This document shows positions 25,429-34,200 of a DNA stretch of 64,000 nt, piece by piece. The position numbers and the translations under genes were made by a program. The notes under the pieces were generated by a model. The model ran no database searches. It was not told where the DNA came from and saw only the letters and a program-made list of their open reading frames with translations. How positions within the stretch are numbered: the first letter of the stretch is position 1; every line of letters starts with the position of its first letter. The DNA lies in NCBI RefSeq assembly GCF_003071065.1, contig NZ_QCXX01000001.1, positions 678,971 through 742,970 of the forward strand, written 5' to 3'. This DNA comes from Sphingobacterium athyrii (GTDB taxonomy: Bacteria > Bacteroidota > Bacteroidia > Sphingobacteriales > Sphingobacteriaceae).

Positions 25429-27346
25429 ACAATTCTATATTAATATTGGTACCTCCATCTGAGCTGTCTATTTCCATTTTCCCGTTCAACAGATCCACAC
25501 GGCTTTGAACATTTTTCAACCCACGGCCGTGTTTGGGGATACCATCAATCGAAAACCCCTTGCCGTTGTCTTCCACAGTAATAAAGAAATATTGGTCCGA
25601 CTGGCTGCACTGCACAATAACTTTTGAAGCGTCAGCATGTTTCACTGCATTGTAAACAAGTTCCTGTATAATACGATAGATCATGACCTTCACTTGAGGA
25701 GCAAAATTTCCCTCCAAATCAAAAGCTTTGAAACTGATCCTAAGTCCGGGAAGCATCGCTTCATCACAGAGATCTTTCAACGCCACTGCAAGTCCCGATT
25801 GCAACAGGGACTCGGGCATCATATTCCTTGCGATCCGTCTCAGCTCATTTACCGAATGTCCCAAGCGGTCAATACTCTGGTCCAGATCCCTTCGCTCCAA
25901 TTGTTTTTTTTGGGACATAAGCTGTGAAAGATTAAGTTTGATGGCGGCCAGCATACCACCAAGCCCATCATGAAGATCCCGCGCCAACCGGCCGCGTTCG
26001 TTCTCCTCTCCTTCTAGAAGAGCCTTACCAAGCTCAATACGCTGTTGCTGCTTCAGGTGCTCAATTTCTCTGGCAGTCCTCGCTTTTTTATTACGGAACC
26101 AGAAATAGAAAAAAAACAGTATAAAAATCAATGCCGATACTGTTATATATACAATGATCCGTTGTCGGTTTGTACGCTCCCGCACCAATATCAGTTCCTT
26201 TTCCTTTTGTACATAATTGTACCTCGCTTCCAGATCAGCTATTTTTGCTTTTGTTTCCTGTGCGTACATTTCCTCAGAAACATCCCTCTGCTTGCGCATC
26301 CATGTGTACGCTTCCCTGAAATTGCCCATAACTGCTTCTATTCCGGCCAGATCGTCAAAAAGAACCTTCTTATCTGTTATCAATTCTATAAAGCCGCCAT
26401 TATACATGCCCAGCAATACTTCTTTGGCTTCTTTCCACTTGTGCTCTGCTTTGAAAAGCTCAGCCTTTTGATAAAGCAACAGCCTGATATCATAACGGTT
26501 TCTAAGTTTTTGTGCAATTTTCAATCCCTTTTCTATTGTCTGCCCAGCCTCATCCCATCGTTTGAGCCTTATCAAGTACATACTTTCAATCGCATGAAAG
26601 TTGGGCGCATAAAGTGACTGTGGATCCTGTTGTAAAGCGTTGGATGCGGCCCTAATATTGTTTCCTGCCTCTTCAAGCTTTCCCTCCAAGAGATAAACCT
26701 TTGCCAGATGGCAATAAACATCAACTTTTCTGAGATCCTTTGGCGCCAACCTTTCAAATATTTGTGCAGATTTTTTTAAATAGAGAATTGCCTTTTCATA
26801 TTCGCCGTAATTCATGAAAGGCAGTGCCACATTCGTATATCCGTCAGCCACGCGTAGGCTATCACCTCCTTTTGCTGCAAGAGGAATTGCTTCGTTCAGA
26901 AATAGCTCAATATATCGCCTATTGTCCCCCTTTAATTGTGCCAGCACGCCTATATTCGCCCAAGAGCGGCTTTGGTAAATATAGGATTCCGAAGTGCGTA
27001 CCTGTTCCAGTCGCTGTATAGCGGCGTTAAAGGCCTTTGCTGCATTTATCGGTGAGAAGTCCATATATACCCGACCCATGTAAAAATATCCTATGCCTTC
27101 CAGAAGCGGATCGCCCGAGGCATATTTCAGCCCCTGCCGGATGACTGTTATTGATCGTGCTGTATCGGAAACAGCGAGCTGATCACCCCATTCGTAAAGC
27201 AGTGTGGCTTTTTGCCTATCGGAGGTTGATTTTTCCAGCTGCTGACGGATCCTGTCCGCCTGAACAGAAGATTGCCCATGTAGCCGTACCCCAAAGACAA
27301 AAATTATGAACCAGAAAAATAAGCTCCTCAATGACATACGCATCAA
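25415..27346 (-). CDS. TPR-containing sensor histidine kinase (HisKA_3 type)
   Basis: 643 residues: signal/first membrane segment at 1-25, a long periplasmic region of tetratricopeptide repeats (about 40-375), a coiled-coil stretch, one transmembrane helix (IIVYITVSALIFILFFFYFWF near 395-415), then the cytoplasmic kinase. The phosphoacceptor His lies in ARDLHDGLGG (about residue 457). The ATPase has N box ELVYNAVKHA, DNGKGF and GRGLKNV. TPR sensors of this type usually detect proteins or peptides rather than small molecules (family knowledge). Paired with the response regulator downstream and divergent from two exported proteins that may be its signal or output. Confidence 0.92.
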   Translation of the reverse strand: MMRMSLRSLFFWFIIFVFGVRLHGQSSVQADRIRQQLEKSTSDRQKATLLYEWGDQLAVSDTARSITVIRQGLKYASGDPLLEGIGYFYMGRVYMDFSPINAAKAFNAAIQRLEQVRTSESYIYQSRSWANIGVLAQLKGDNRRYIELFLNEAIPLAAKGGDSLRVADGYTNVALPFMNYGEYEKAILYLKKSAQIFERLAPKDLRKVDVYCHLAKVYLLEGKLEEAGNNIRAASNALQQDPQSLYAPNFHAIESMYLIRLKRWDEAGQTIEKGLKIAQKLRNRYDIRLLLYQKAELFKAEHKWKEAKEVLLGMYNGGFIELITDKKVLFDDLAGIEAVMGNFREAYTWMRKQRDVSEEMYAQETKAKIADLEARYNYVQKEKELILVRERTNRQRIIVYITVSALIFILFFFYFWFRNKKARTAREIEHLKQQQRIELGKALLEGEENERGRLARDLHDGLGGMLAAIKLNLSQLMSQKKQLERRDLDQSIDRLGHSVNELRRIARNMMPESLLQSGLAVALKDLCDEAMLPGLRISFKAFDLEGNFAPQVKVMIYRIIQELVYNAVKHADASKVIVQCSQSDQYFFITVEDNGKGFSIDGIPKHGRGLKNVQSRVDLLNGKMEIDSSDGGTNINIELYVGQ

Positions 27347-27405
27347 TAACAGTCTCCGTGTAATATTAATAAAATATTCAGATATCCAACCACCTGTAAC
27401 TCAAA

Positions 27406-27425
27406 AATACTCCTTAAGGAGTATT
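27406..27425. promoter_or_regulatory. Perfect 20-bp palindrome, candidate operator
   Basis: AATACTCCTTAAGGAGTATT is its own reverse complement. It lies in the 151-bp region between the divergent kinase gene and the exported-protein gene, 13 bases upstream of the latter's presumed -33 element. There is no T-run, which argues against a terminator. NarL-type regulators bind palindromes of similar size, so it is the best candidate site for the neighbouring regulator. Confidence 0.6.
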
Positions 27426-27438
27426 GCTCCGAAAACAA

Positions 27439-27471
27439 ATTGGAAATAATTTTGATTATAGAATATCTTTA
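27439..27471 (+). promoter_or_regulatory. Candidate promoter of the exported-protein genes
   Basis: ATTG at 27439-27442, a 21-base spacer and TATCTTTA at 27464-27471 differ from the -7 consensus by a single base. Transcription would begin near 27478, 20 bases before the first ATG. Confidence 0.45.
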
Positions 27472-27497
27472 GCGAATAAACCTTAAAAAGCATAGAT

Positions 27498-28238
27498 ATG
27501 GAAAAGAAATTTTTCGTTGTTTTATTGATGTTGATAGCTAGTCAAGTGGGAATTACACAGGTTTTTTCTGATCAGCTTATGTTTCTTCAAAGCCAAACGC
27601 AGTTTATGACGATTCAGAGCCAGATATATAGTGATATGTCTAGGCAGAATATCGAACGTGACGAAGCGAATAGAAAAAAAACGGGCACAAGCAGCTCCTC
27701 CAACGTTGATAGAAGCAAAAGCTTTTCTTACACAGGCAATAAGGCTATCGTTGATAGGGTGGAAAAGGAGATCATATCTCGACTGAACATAAAAAACCCT
27801 GTGTCCGGAAAAAACCTCGAAATAGCATTAAACGGTACCAAGCCATATTCCAAATATATTGCTGCATTTAAAGCGCTGGGGCTTGACCCTGAACACGACT
27901 ATGCAGATGTATTCACAGGTTATATGTTAGGCATGTGGCGGATCGCAAAACGTATGTCGAATAATCCCACAAAAGAGCAGATCCTCGCTGTACGTAATCA
28001 GGTTGTCAACCACCTTGATATTTCGGGACTGAATAACCGGGAGCGACAGGAAAAAGCGGCCTACCTCATTTATGACCTGATTTTTGCTAATGAGGCATAT
28101 GAAGGTTCAAGAAAGACAAATAATCGCAAGCTATTGCAACAGGATTCTGATGCGGTACAGCAGCGCTTCCTCCGGGAAAATAAACTCGACTTACGAAGCA
28201 TGACCATATCCGCAAATGGATTAACGAATAAGAATTAG
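27498..28238 (+). CDS. Exported protein A of the kinase-linked cassette
   Basis: 246 residues with a signal peptide (MEKKFFVVLLMLIASQVGI). After a polar, serine-rich linker (residues 52-75) follows a helical domain of about 160 residues with LDPEHDYADVFTGYMLGMWRIAKRM, given here in part as DYADVFTGYMLGMW. It ends ...LRSMTISANGLTNKN. The same architecture and matching landmarks occur in the protein at 28412 (NIPDVFTAFILLSW and FNNNGL), so the two look like diverged paralogues; they may belong to the DUF6683 group, but I am not certain of that assignment. Probably periplasmic or secreted; no enzyme motif is seen. Confidence 0.75.
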   Translation: MEKKFFVVLLMLIASQVGITQVFSDQLMFLQSQTQFMTIQSQIYSDMSRQNIERDEANRKKTGTSSSSNVDRSKSFSYTGNKAIVDRVEKEIISRLNIKNPVSGKNLEIALNGTKPYSKYIAAFKALGLDPEHDYADVFTGYMLGMWRIAKRMSNNPTKEQILAVRNQVVNHLDISGLNNRERQEKAAYLIYDLIFANEAYEGSRKTNNRKLLQQDSDAVQQRFLRENKLDLRSMTISANGLTNKN

Positions 28239-28252
28239 AACGATTAAAATTT

Positions 28253-28357
28253 ATGGCTATGAAGAAGCTATTCTATATCGGGGCTGCAATTACATTTCTG
28301 TTGAGCACATGCAATAAAAGGGATCATACTCCAGAACCTGATGGAGGTGGTTCATAA
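28253..28357 (+). CDS. Small lipoprotein, 34 aa
   Basis: A 34-codon frame starting MAMKKLFYIGAAITF, with lipobox LSTC (cysteine at residue 20) and a 14-residue mature tail KRDHTPEPDGGGS. It begins 15 bases after the stop of exported protein A and lies 55 bases before the next gene, so it is probably co-transcribed. Very short Bacteroidota lipoproteins of this form are common but have no known function. It falls below normal annotation length. Confidence 0.6.
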   Translation: MAMKKLFYIGAAITFLLSTCNKRDHTPEPDGGGS

Positions 28358-28411
28358 TCCCTGCCGATGGAATAGTTTACAAAGTTTGAACCGATCAAAA
28401 AAATAGATACC

Positions 28412-29155
28412 ATGAAGACCAAAATTACAGCAATACTTATTGCAATCTTTTCCACCCTGTTCATAAGCAATAAAGCAACTGCACAGATAGGCAATCCGGG
28501 GCTTATGTATCAGGGCGCTTTTAACAATGCCATGTTCCTGACAACAAAAAGTGCTATAGAACGTGGCATGAAAAATAAACAGTACAATGATACCCCTGTA
28601 AAAAGTCGCCCGTCGGGTAAGGCTGCTTCCGGGATGAATTTTGTTTCATCTGCTACGGTACAGGAAAAGGTGCTAGGGCTCATCGCATCAATAACCGCCA
28701 ATGGAGACAACAATAAGGCCAGGTCCGCAGCAAAGACGATAAAGGACGCAGACTTTATGGGGCAGTTCGAAACCATACTCCAGCCCTACGGGTTTAGCAG
28801 ATACAATATACCGGATGTCTTCACCGCCTTCATTTTACTTTCCTGGCAGGCAACCAGTGGTAAGGAGATCGGAAATTACCGCCAAGGAATTGAGCTTTTC
28901 AGAAACCAGATACATGATGCTATGGGTAATAATACCAAGCTCGTGCAGCTCACCAATGACCAGAAACAAGAGATCGCAGAAATACTGTCCTATATGGCCA
29001 TGTTTTTTACATACGCCGCCAAGGAACAATCTAAAAATGGTGATACTGCTTCTTTGCTGACAACCAGACAAAATATCAGGCAGGCTGTTATTCGTGTATC
29101 TGGAATAGATCTTTCACAATATACCTTTAACAATAATGGCCTAATTGAAAAATAG
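28412..29155 (+). CDS. Exported protein B of the kinase-linked cassette
   Basis: 247 residues with a signal peptide (MKTKITAILIAIFSTLFISNKATAQ in part: ILIAIFSTLFISNKATAQ), a polar linker and a helical domain of the same length and layout as protein A. Shared landmarks are VQEKVLGLI versus VDRVEKEII, then a glycine/proline break, NIPDVFTAFILLSWQA versus DYADVFTGYMLGMWRI, a run of charged helices, and a C-terminal N-N-G-L. Overall identity looks low, so the duplication is old. Likely secreted; role unknown, plausibly a ligand or target of the adjacent TPR kinase pathway. Confidence 0.75.
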   Translation: MKTKITAILIAIFSTLFISNKATAQIGNPGLMYQGAFNNAMFLTTKSAIERGMKNKQYNDTPVKSRPSGKAASGMNFVSSATVQEKVLGLIASITANGDNNKARSAAKTIKDADFMGQFETILQPYGFSRYNIPDVFTAFILLSWQATSGKEIGNYRQGIELFRNQIHDAMGNNTKLVQLTNDQKQEIAEILSYMAMFFTYAAKEQSKNGDTASLLTTRQNIRQAVIRVSGIDLSQYTFNNNGLIEK

Positions 29156-29262
29156 CTTATTATTTCTCTAAGCCAGTTAGCAGAATCGGGCGATTATAGG
29201 GCGTTTTCCAAGCTTATCTCCCTTACCAAATTATAGCTTCTACGGACGCTTTATAACAAATA

Positions 29263-29297
29263 AAATCTCCAAATGAAATTAAATCCTTTGGAGATTT
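29263..29297. terminator. Hairpin ending the exported-protein unit
   Basis: AAATCTCCAAA (29263-29273) and TTTGGAGATTT (29287-29297) form an 11-bp perfect stem. T-rich sequence flanks both sides but no long T-run follows, so strength is uncertain. Confidence 0.6.
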
Positions 29298-29675
29298 CAA
29301 ACCAAAATCTTTTTGATTTTACCTTTACATTTTTTTGTCAAGTGCTTTGTTCAAATCTCGATCGAATTGTATAGCTAATTTTTCGCGCTCGATGTCGAAT
29401 GTTTGTATCCGTTCAGTATTTCAGTGGTATGGAAGTTTTTTTATCAATTCTTTGAGATTCCTAATGATTGTGAACTACGCATTTGCGACTAATTTTCTTA
29501 TGCCCCGGATTTGAATTACCCCAGAAATATTTTTTTTTATCTTATCTTTATAATTTAATAATTCATCATCTGAATACAATTAGACCTGCAAAGCAGCATG
29601 CATAAAAACAATTCGATCTCTATTCCGTAGTGAATGGAGCGGGAACGATTATAAGAAACGGAGAGGAAAGAGAAC
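29298..29675. other. Intergenic region with a possible gene remnant
   Basis: No intact gene. On the minus strand a start-less frame ending at the TAA at 29325-29327 reads like real protein (FDIEREKLAIQFDRDLNK) and is closed by an in-frame stop about 35 codons upstream, suggesting the tail of a lost gene followed by the hairpin above. The rest is AT-rich, and an AGGA-rich stretch just before 29676 probably serves as ribosome binding site for the LacI-type gene. Confidence 0.3.
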
Positions 29676-30719
29676 ATGAAAAGAGTCACCTTAAAAGAGA
29701 TTGGAAAGCAATTAAACCTTTCACCGGGCACCATTTCCAAGGCGCTTAACGATAGTCATGAAATCAGTGCGGAAACAAAAAGAATGATCCTAGCTTACAC
29801 CAAAAAGATTAACTATATACCAAACTTTTCTGCCAAAAGCCTGAAAACAGGACGTTCAAATACCTTGGCTATTATTGTCCCTTTTATTTCCAGCTCATTC
29901 TTCTTTGATTTTTATGAAGAAATCTCACTTATCTTATCACAAACAAATTACCAATTAATTTTATTACAGACCTTCAACGACGAGAAAAAGGAAAAAGAAG
30001 CATTGGAACTCTGTGTGCAGAATAATATTGATGGTATCATTATTTCTCCTGTAAAAAATGATTCCAGCCTATCGTTGTTAATGTACATCATGGACCAAAT
30101 ATGTCCGATCATTATATTTGACCGAATAAATCACCAACTTGATACCTTTAAGATCGGTATACAGAATAACAAAGTGATTTATCAGGCCACGGCGGAAATG
30201 ATAAAAAACGGTCGCAAAAACATTATTCTGTTACTCTGTAAAGATATCGGAGGAAATGCCACTAGAATTAAAGGCTACAAAGATGCCCTTTTTAACAGCT
30301 CTATTCCCTACAACGAAGATAATATTGTTGAAATATCCTATTCAAGCCCTAAAGATGATATTGATGCGGAACTCGAACGAAAAATAAGCGCTTTATTAAG
30401 CAGCCCAGTCCCTCCAGAGGCACTTCTATCTACCACCGACACGCTATCATTAAAGGTCTTACATATTTTAAATAAACTTAAGGTAAAGATTCCTGAAAAC
30501 ATGAATTTAATCGGATTCAGCAACACGCCCTTTGCGAATAGCCTGAACCCGTCTTTGACAACGATTGCTCAGCCCACACGCCTCATGGCTGATAAATCAG
30601 TGGAACTGTTACTGGAAATGCTGAAAAAAAGAAACAAAAAAAATTATTTTGAGTTTGAGACTTATTTTTTGGACTGCCAAATAGAACACCGAAAATCAAC
30701 CTCTGCATCCCGAGAATAA
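29676..30719 (+). CDS. LacI-family transcriptional regulator
   Basis: 347 residues: N-terminal LacI helix-turn-helix (VTLKEIGKQLNLSPGTISKALN with the hinge SLKTGRSNTLAIIVP at about 55-68), then a periplasmic-binding-protein-like sensor domain with FDRINHQ and LIGFSNTPFANSLNPSLTTI. Such proteins repress sugar catabolic genes until a sugar binds. A GGAGAGGAAAG stretch 8-18 bases upstream is an unusually good ribosome binding site for this genome. It precedes a MocA-type oxidoreductase and a DUF1080 protein in the same direction, its likely targets. Confidence 0.92.
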   Translation: MKRVTLKEIGKQLNLSPGTISKALNDSHEISAETKRMILAYTKKINYIPNFSAKSLKTGRSNTLAIIVPFISSSFFFDFYEEISLILSQTNYQLILLQTFNDEKKEKEALELCVQNNIDGIIISPVKNDSSLSLLMYIMDQICPIIIFDRINHQLDTFKIGIQNNKVIYQATAEMIKNGRKNIILLLCKDIGGNATRIKGYKDALFNSSIPYNEDNIVEISYSSPKDDIDAELERKISALLSSPVPPEALLSTTDTLSLKVLHILNKLKVKIPENMNLIGFSNTPFANSLNPSLTTIAQPTRLMADKSVELLLEMLKKRNKKNYFEFETYFLDCQIEHRKSTSASRE

Positions 30720-30810
30720 ATAACAAGATTTTTACATCAATTGCATAAAACAGTCTTGTAACAAACACTTTATCTTATTATAATTATATTCATAACCATA
30801 AAATATAAAA

Positions 30811-32121
30811 ATGTCACTTCATTCGGATAACCACCCAGAACACAATTCAAGAAGGTCCTTCCTGAAAAAATCCAGTATTATTGCGCTCGGAACTTCACTA
30901 CCGACCTCTACCCTGCTATCTTTTACGGATCAATCCAAAGATCAGGTTATTAAAGTAGGATTAATAGGCTGTGGCGGCAGGGGTACCGGTGCAGCCATAC
31001 AAGCTTTACAGGCCGACCCGAACTGCCAGATTACTGCAATGGCAGATGTTTTTCAGGATCGCATGGATGAATCTTACGCTGCTTTAATGGAAGTCCGTCC
31101 GAAACAGGTAAAAATAGACAAAGGAAACAAATTTTTGGGATTCGACGCATACGAAAAAGTCATCAATAGTGATGTGGATGTCGTCTTGCTAACCTCGCCC
31201 CCAGCATTTAGACCACTTCATTTAAAAGCTGCCGTTCAAGCAAAAAAACACATCTTCTGTGAAAAACCGATGGCGGTCGATATCCCCGGATTACACAGCG
31301 TCCAACAGTCGGTAAAAAAAGCTAAGGAATTAAATTTATCGCTTGTCTCTGGTTTTTGCTTCCGTTACGACCTCCCAAACCGGGCTACATTTACCAAGGT
31401 ACTGGAAGGAGCGATAGGCCAGGTAAAATCAGTCAGCACATTTCGGTACGGTGGCGAAGCAACTTATATCGAACCTCGTCCGGAATGGAATAAAATGACA
31501 CAGCAAATGAGAAATTGGTTTTATTACAACTGGCTTTCGGGTGATTTTATTGTAGAACAGGCGGTACATAGTCTAGACATGATGTCTTGGGCCATGGGCG
31601 ATGTCATGCCCATCTCCGCAATGGGTACAGGAGGCCGACAAGTCCGCATAGATCCAAAGTATGGAAATATCTATGATCATTTTGCCATTGAATTTAAATA
31701 TGCAAATGGCGCAATCGGAACGCACTTCTGTCGACAACAAGCCGGAACCACGCCAAGGAACTCGGTAAGTATGCTCGGAACCGAGGGTGTCGCTGAAGTC
31801 GTGATCGGCGGAAAGCATACCATATCCGGGAAAGTAGGCTGGGACTACACCGGCACAAAAAACAACATGTACCAGACACAACATGATGAGTTGTTTGCGT
31901 CAATACGAAGTAACAAACCAATCAACGATGGCGAATGGATGAGCAACAGCACCCTCTTGGCGATATGGGCGCGAATGGCCGGCTATACAGGCCAAAATTT
32001 GACTTTTGACCAAGTAATGAATTCAAAAGAAAACCTTGGTCCTGAATTAGCCTCCTATAATTGGGAACTCAATGTCGATGGTCCGCCAATTGCCATTCCG
32101 GGGAAGACGAAATTTAGTTAA
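30811..32121 (+). CDS. Tat-exported Gfo/Idh/MocA-family oxidoreductase
   Basis: 436 residues. An N-terminal twin-arginine signal (NSRRSFLKKSSIIALG) indicates export of the folded, cofactor-loaded enzyme. VGLIGCGGRGTGAA is the NAD(P)-binding motif, FCEKPMAVDIPG the EKP motif and EQAVHSLDMMSWAMGD the region of the catalytic His. In Bacteroidota these exported enzymes often oxidise sugars at C3 or remove sugars from glycosides (family knowledge). The DUF1080 gene follows 13 bases later, supporting a joint 3-keto-sugar role. Cytoplasmic homologue at 3231 lacks the signal. Confidence 0.9.
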   Translation: MSLHSDNHPEHNSRRSFLKKSSIIALGTSLPTSTLLSFTDQSKDQVIKVGLIGCGGRGTGAAIQALQADPNCQITAMADVFQDRMDESYAALMEVRPKQVKIDKGNKFLGFDAYEKVINSDVDVVLLTSPPAFRPLHLKAAVQAKKHIFCEKPMAVDIPGLHSVQQSVKKAKELNLSLVSGFCFRYDLPNRATFTKVLEGAIGQVKSVSTFRYGGEATYIEPRPEWNKMTQQMRNWFYYNWLSGDFIVEQAVHSLDMMSWAMGDVMPISAMGTGGRQVRIDPKYGNIYDHFAIEFKYANGAIGTHFCRQQAGTTPRNSVSMLGTEGVAEVVIGGKHTISGKVGWDYTGTKNNMYQTQHDELFASIRSNKPINDGEWMSNSTLLAIWARMAGYTGQNLTFDQVMNSKENLGPELASYNWELNVDGPPIAIPGKTKFS

Positions 32122-32134
32122 GTAATAAAACCTG

Positions 32135-32887
32135 ATGAAAAGACTCATTTATACTATTTTCAGCATCTTATTGCTTAACAATAGCAACCTCATAGCGCAA
32201 ACCAAAACCTTATTCGATTTTGGTCAGGAAATCCAATGGGAAGATTGGATATCAAATAAGAAAAACTCAAAAACAATACATTGGATCAATGTCAATACGG
32301 ATCCGGACACTTGGCTTATCAAGAAAGATCTGCTCATCTGCAAAGGAAAACCAATAGGTGTTATACGCTCCACAAAGCAGTATGAAAACTTTATGATTGA
32401 GGTTGAATGGAACCATCAGTATGCGGGCGGTAATTCAGGAATTTTCGTCTGGTCAGACGCAAAACCCGACCCGTCGGGTAGACTTCCCGGAGGCGTCGAA
32501 GTACAAATGCTCGAATTAGATTGGGTAAATCAAAACCTTATGGATGGAAAACAGGCACCGATCGCCTATGTACATGGCGAGCTTTTTGGCGTAGGCGGTG
32601 TCACAACAGTTCCGGACAATCCCAGAGGCACACGCAGCAAGTCCATTGAAAATAGAGCTAAGGGAAAAGGCGAATGGAACAAATACACCATTGTATGTAT
32701 TGATGGCACCATTAAATTAGCGGTCAATGGAAAATTTGTCAATGGCCTACGTAATTCAACCATTAAAAAAGGCTACCTCTGTCTCGAATCTGAAGGATCA
32801 GAGATTCACTTCCGTAATTTCAAACTCATCGAACTGCCCCCCGGTGTCACAAGTGATCAGCAGGTTGTACCGAGCGTCAACCCATAA
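32135..32887 (+). CDS. DUF1080 (3-keto-disaccharide hydrolase-like) protein
   Basis: 250 residues with a signal peptide (LIYTIFSILLLNNSNLIAQ). The rest is one DUF1080 jelly-roll domain: EDWI at the start, then FMIEVEWNHQYAGGNSGIFVW, PGGVEVQMLELD and WNKYTIVCIDGTIKLAVNG, cited in part as GGNSGIFVW and GVEVQMLELD. Family members hydrolyse 3-keto-glycosides made by a partner oxidoreductase. Here the partner is the gene immediately upstream, so an oxidise-then-cleave periplasmic pathway is likely. The sugar is not known. Confidence 0.85.
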   Translation: MKRLIYTIFSILLLNNSNLIAQTKTLFDFGQEIQWEDWISNKKNSKTIHWINVNTDPDTWLIKKDLLICKGKPIGVIRSTKQYENFMIEVEWNHQYAGGNSGIFVWSDAKPDPSGRLPGGVEVQMLELDWVNQNLMDGKQAPIAYVHGELFGVGGVTTVPDNPRGTRSKSIENRAKGKGEWNKYTIVCIDGTIKLAVNGKFVNGLRNSTIKKGYLCLESEGSEIHFRNFKLIELPPGVTSDQQVVPSVNP

Positions 32888-32897
32888 TCGTTAATAC

Positions 32898-32940
32898 AAA
32901 AAAGGTCAACATCCCCACGGAGGGAATGTTGACCTTTTTT
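32898..32940. terminator. Bidirectional terminator
   Basis: AAAAAAGGTCAACAT and ATGTTGACCTTTTTT pair over 15 bases, with an extra CCC/GGG inside. It ends the LacI-regulated unit on the plus strand and the ABC transporter operon on the minus strand. Confidence 0.9.
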
Positions 32941-32973
32941 ACCAGATACCTACAACAAAATTAGAAAATCTTG

Positions 32974-33819
32974 CTATTTGATCAGACCCCGTAGCGCATG
33001 CACGGGCAAATCTATTTTCGTATCGTTTGATAGATTTCCTTGCAATGTGTTCCACTGCAAGCTATCCAGCCGAACAGAAGATACCCCTTCCGTCTTGATA
33101 TCCAACACATCAACTTTGGACTTATCCCCCTTTCTATTGAAATAGATCTCCGAATTCTTAGCAAAAATATGAGCTGTCTTGTAATCAACACGTGGCAATC
33201 CCAGCATCGTATTCGTTGCCTCAACGAATAAATGATTGACAGGAGCCGTATTTTTGTCATCGCGGTATCCAAAATCTTCGATATGCGAGTTTGTCAAAAT
33301 CAAATTAAGCGTATTTATCGCAGTTTCTCCGCTTAATGAAAGACTTTCAATGCTATCACCGACAATGGTAATTTTATCCAGCTTCGCCGAGAATTCATTC
33401 ACACCGGTATTTTGCAATTTTAATAGGCTCAGATCCGGCGCAAAAACATAAACAGATTTGTAATATCGATCACCACCTTCCAAAAAATTCAGGGTAAGGA
33501 ACCCGTCTCCATCCACCTTTGCCTTTACAAAATCAGCCTGGCTCTTATTGATCTTTACCAGAAACTTATCGCTTTTTACCAGGTACAGATTTATCCCCCT
33601 CGCATCCGAACCGAGTAGCTGAAGCTTGTCAAATTTCCCGACTGGGAAGGATCGAAAATAAACATCCTTTGCATCTGCGCTTGACACTTCTTTGTCCATC
33701 TCCGCATGATAGACGTTTGTATCTACCCGATTGGTCCTGACAATATAAGAGGCCACCAATGTTGGAACGGCAAAAAGGATTATTGCGAGCCCTATCAATA
33801 ATTTAGTACTTAATTTCAT
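32974..33819 (-). CDS. Membrane-anchored beta-rich protein of the ABC operon
   Basis: 281 residues: an N-terminal transmembrane helix (LLIGLAIILFAVPTLVASYIV, about 6-26) followed by a periplasmic region of short beta strands (FDKLQLLGSDARGINLYLV and ALSL-type repeats) resembling GIN/DUF2807 adhesin-like beta-helices. The operon position is informative: it overlaps the GntR gene by 4 bases and is the last gene after an ATPase and permease. Similar trios in Bacteroidota include such a protein of unknown role. Its function is not established. Confidence 0.65.
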   Translation of the reverse strand: MKLSTKLLIGLAIILFAVPTLVASYIVRTNRVDTNVYHAEMDKEVSSADAKDVYFRSFPVGKFDKLQLLGSDARGINLYLVKSDKFLVKINKSQADFVKAKVDGDGFLTLNFLEGGDRYYKSVYVFAPDLSLLKLQNTGVNEFSAKLDKITIVGDSIESLSLSGETAINTLNLILTNSHIEDFGYRDDKNTAPVNHLFVEATNTMLGLPRVDYKTAHIFAKNSEIYFNRKGDKSKVDVLDIKTEGVSSVRLDSLQWNTLQGNLSNDTKIDLPVHALRGLIK

Positions 33820-34199
33820 GATTCATTTTGATTAAAATTCTGTTCAACAAACTGTCTGTAACGTTGCTCCAATTCACTTAGACCAATTTCCAATAAATAG
33901 ATATTCCGAAAGAAAGGTGGAAGATCCTCTTCCAAAAAAATGGTCTTCCTGTAGGATTTAACCTTTTTGACAGAATCTTCGGTCAGGAAGAAACCGATCC
34001 CGCGTTTATTCGCGATAATCTCCTTCTGCTGCAGTAGATCGTATGTCCGCATAACGGTATTTGGGTTCACCTCCAGCTGAACGGCCAGTTCCCGTACGGA
34101 TGGCACCTTGTCATTCGTTTTCCAGGTCTCCATTAAAATATGATCACATACATATTCCGCAATTTGTAGATAAATCGCTTTGTTGGCATTAAATTCCAT
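33816..34199 (-). CDS. GntR-family regulator, YtrA-like
   Basis: 127 residues, little more than the winged helix (KVPSVRELAVQLEVNPNTVMRTYDLLQQ at about 28-56) plus a short C-terminal dimerisation helix, which is the YtrA subfamily layout. Such regulators repress their own ABC transporter operon and are released by cell-envelope stress such as lipid II-binding antibiotics (family knowledge). Encoded between the permease and the membrane-anchored protein, it probably binds the inverted repeat at 35858-35875 upstream of the operon. Confidence 0.85.
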   Translation of the reverse strand: MEFNANKAIYLQIAEYVCDHILMETWKTNDKVPSVRELAVQLEVNPNTVMRTYDLLQQKEIIANKRGIGFFLTEDSVKKVKSYRKTIFLEEDLPPFFRNIYLLEIGLSELEQRYRQFVEQNFNQNES

Positions 34200-34200
34200 A

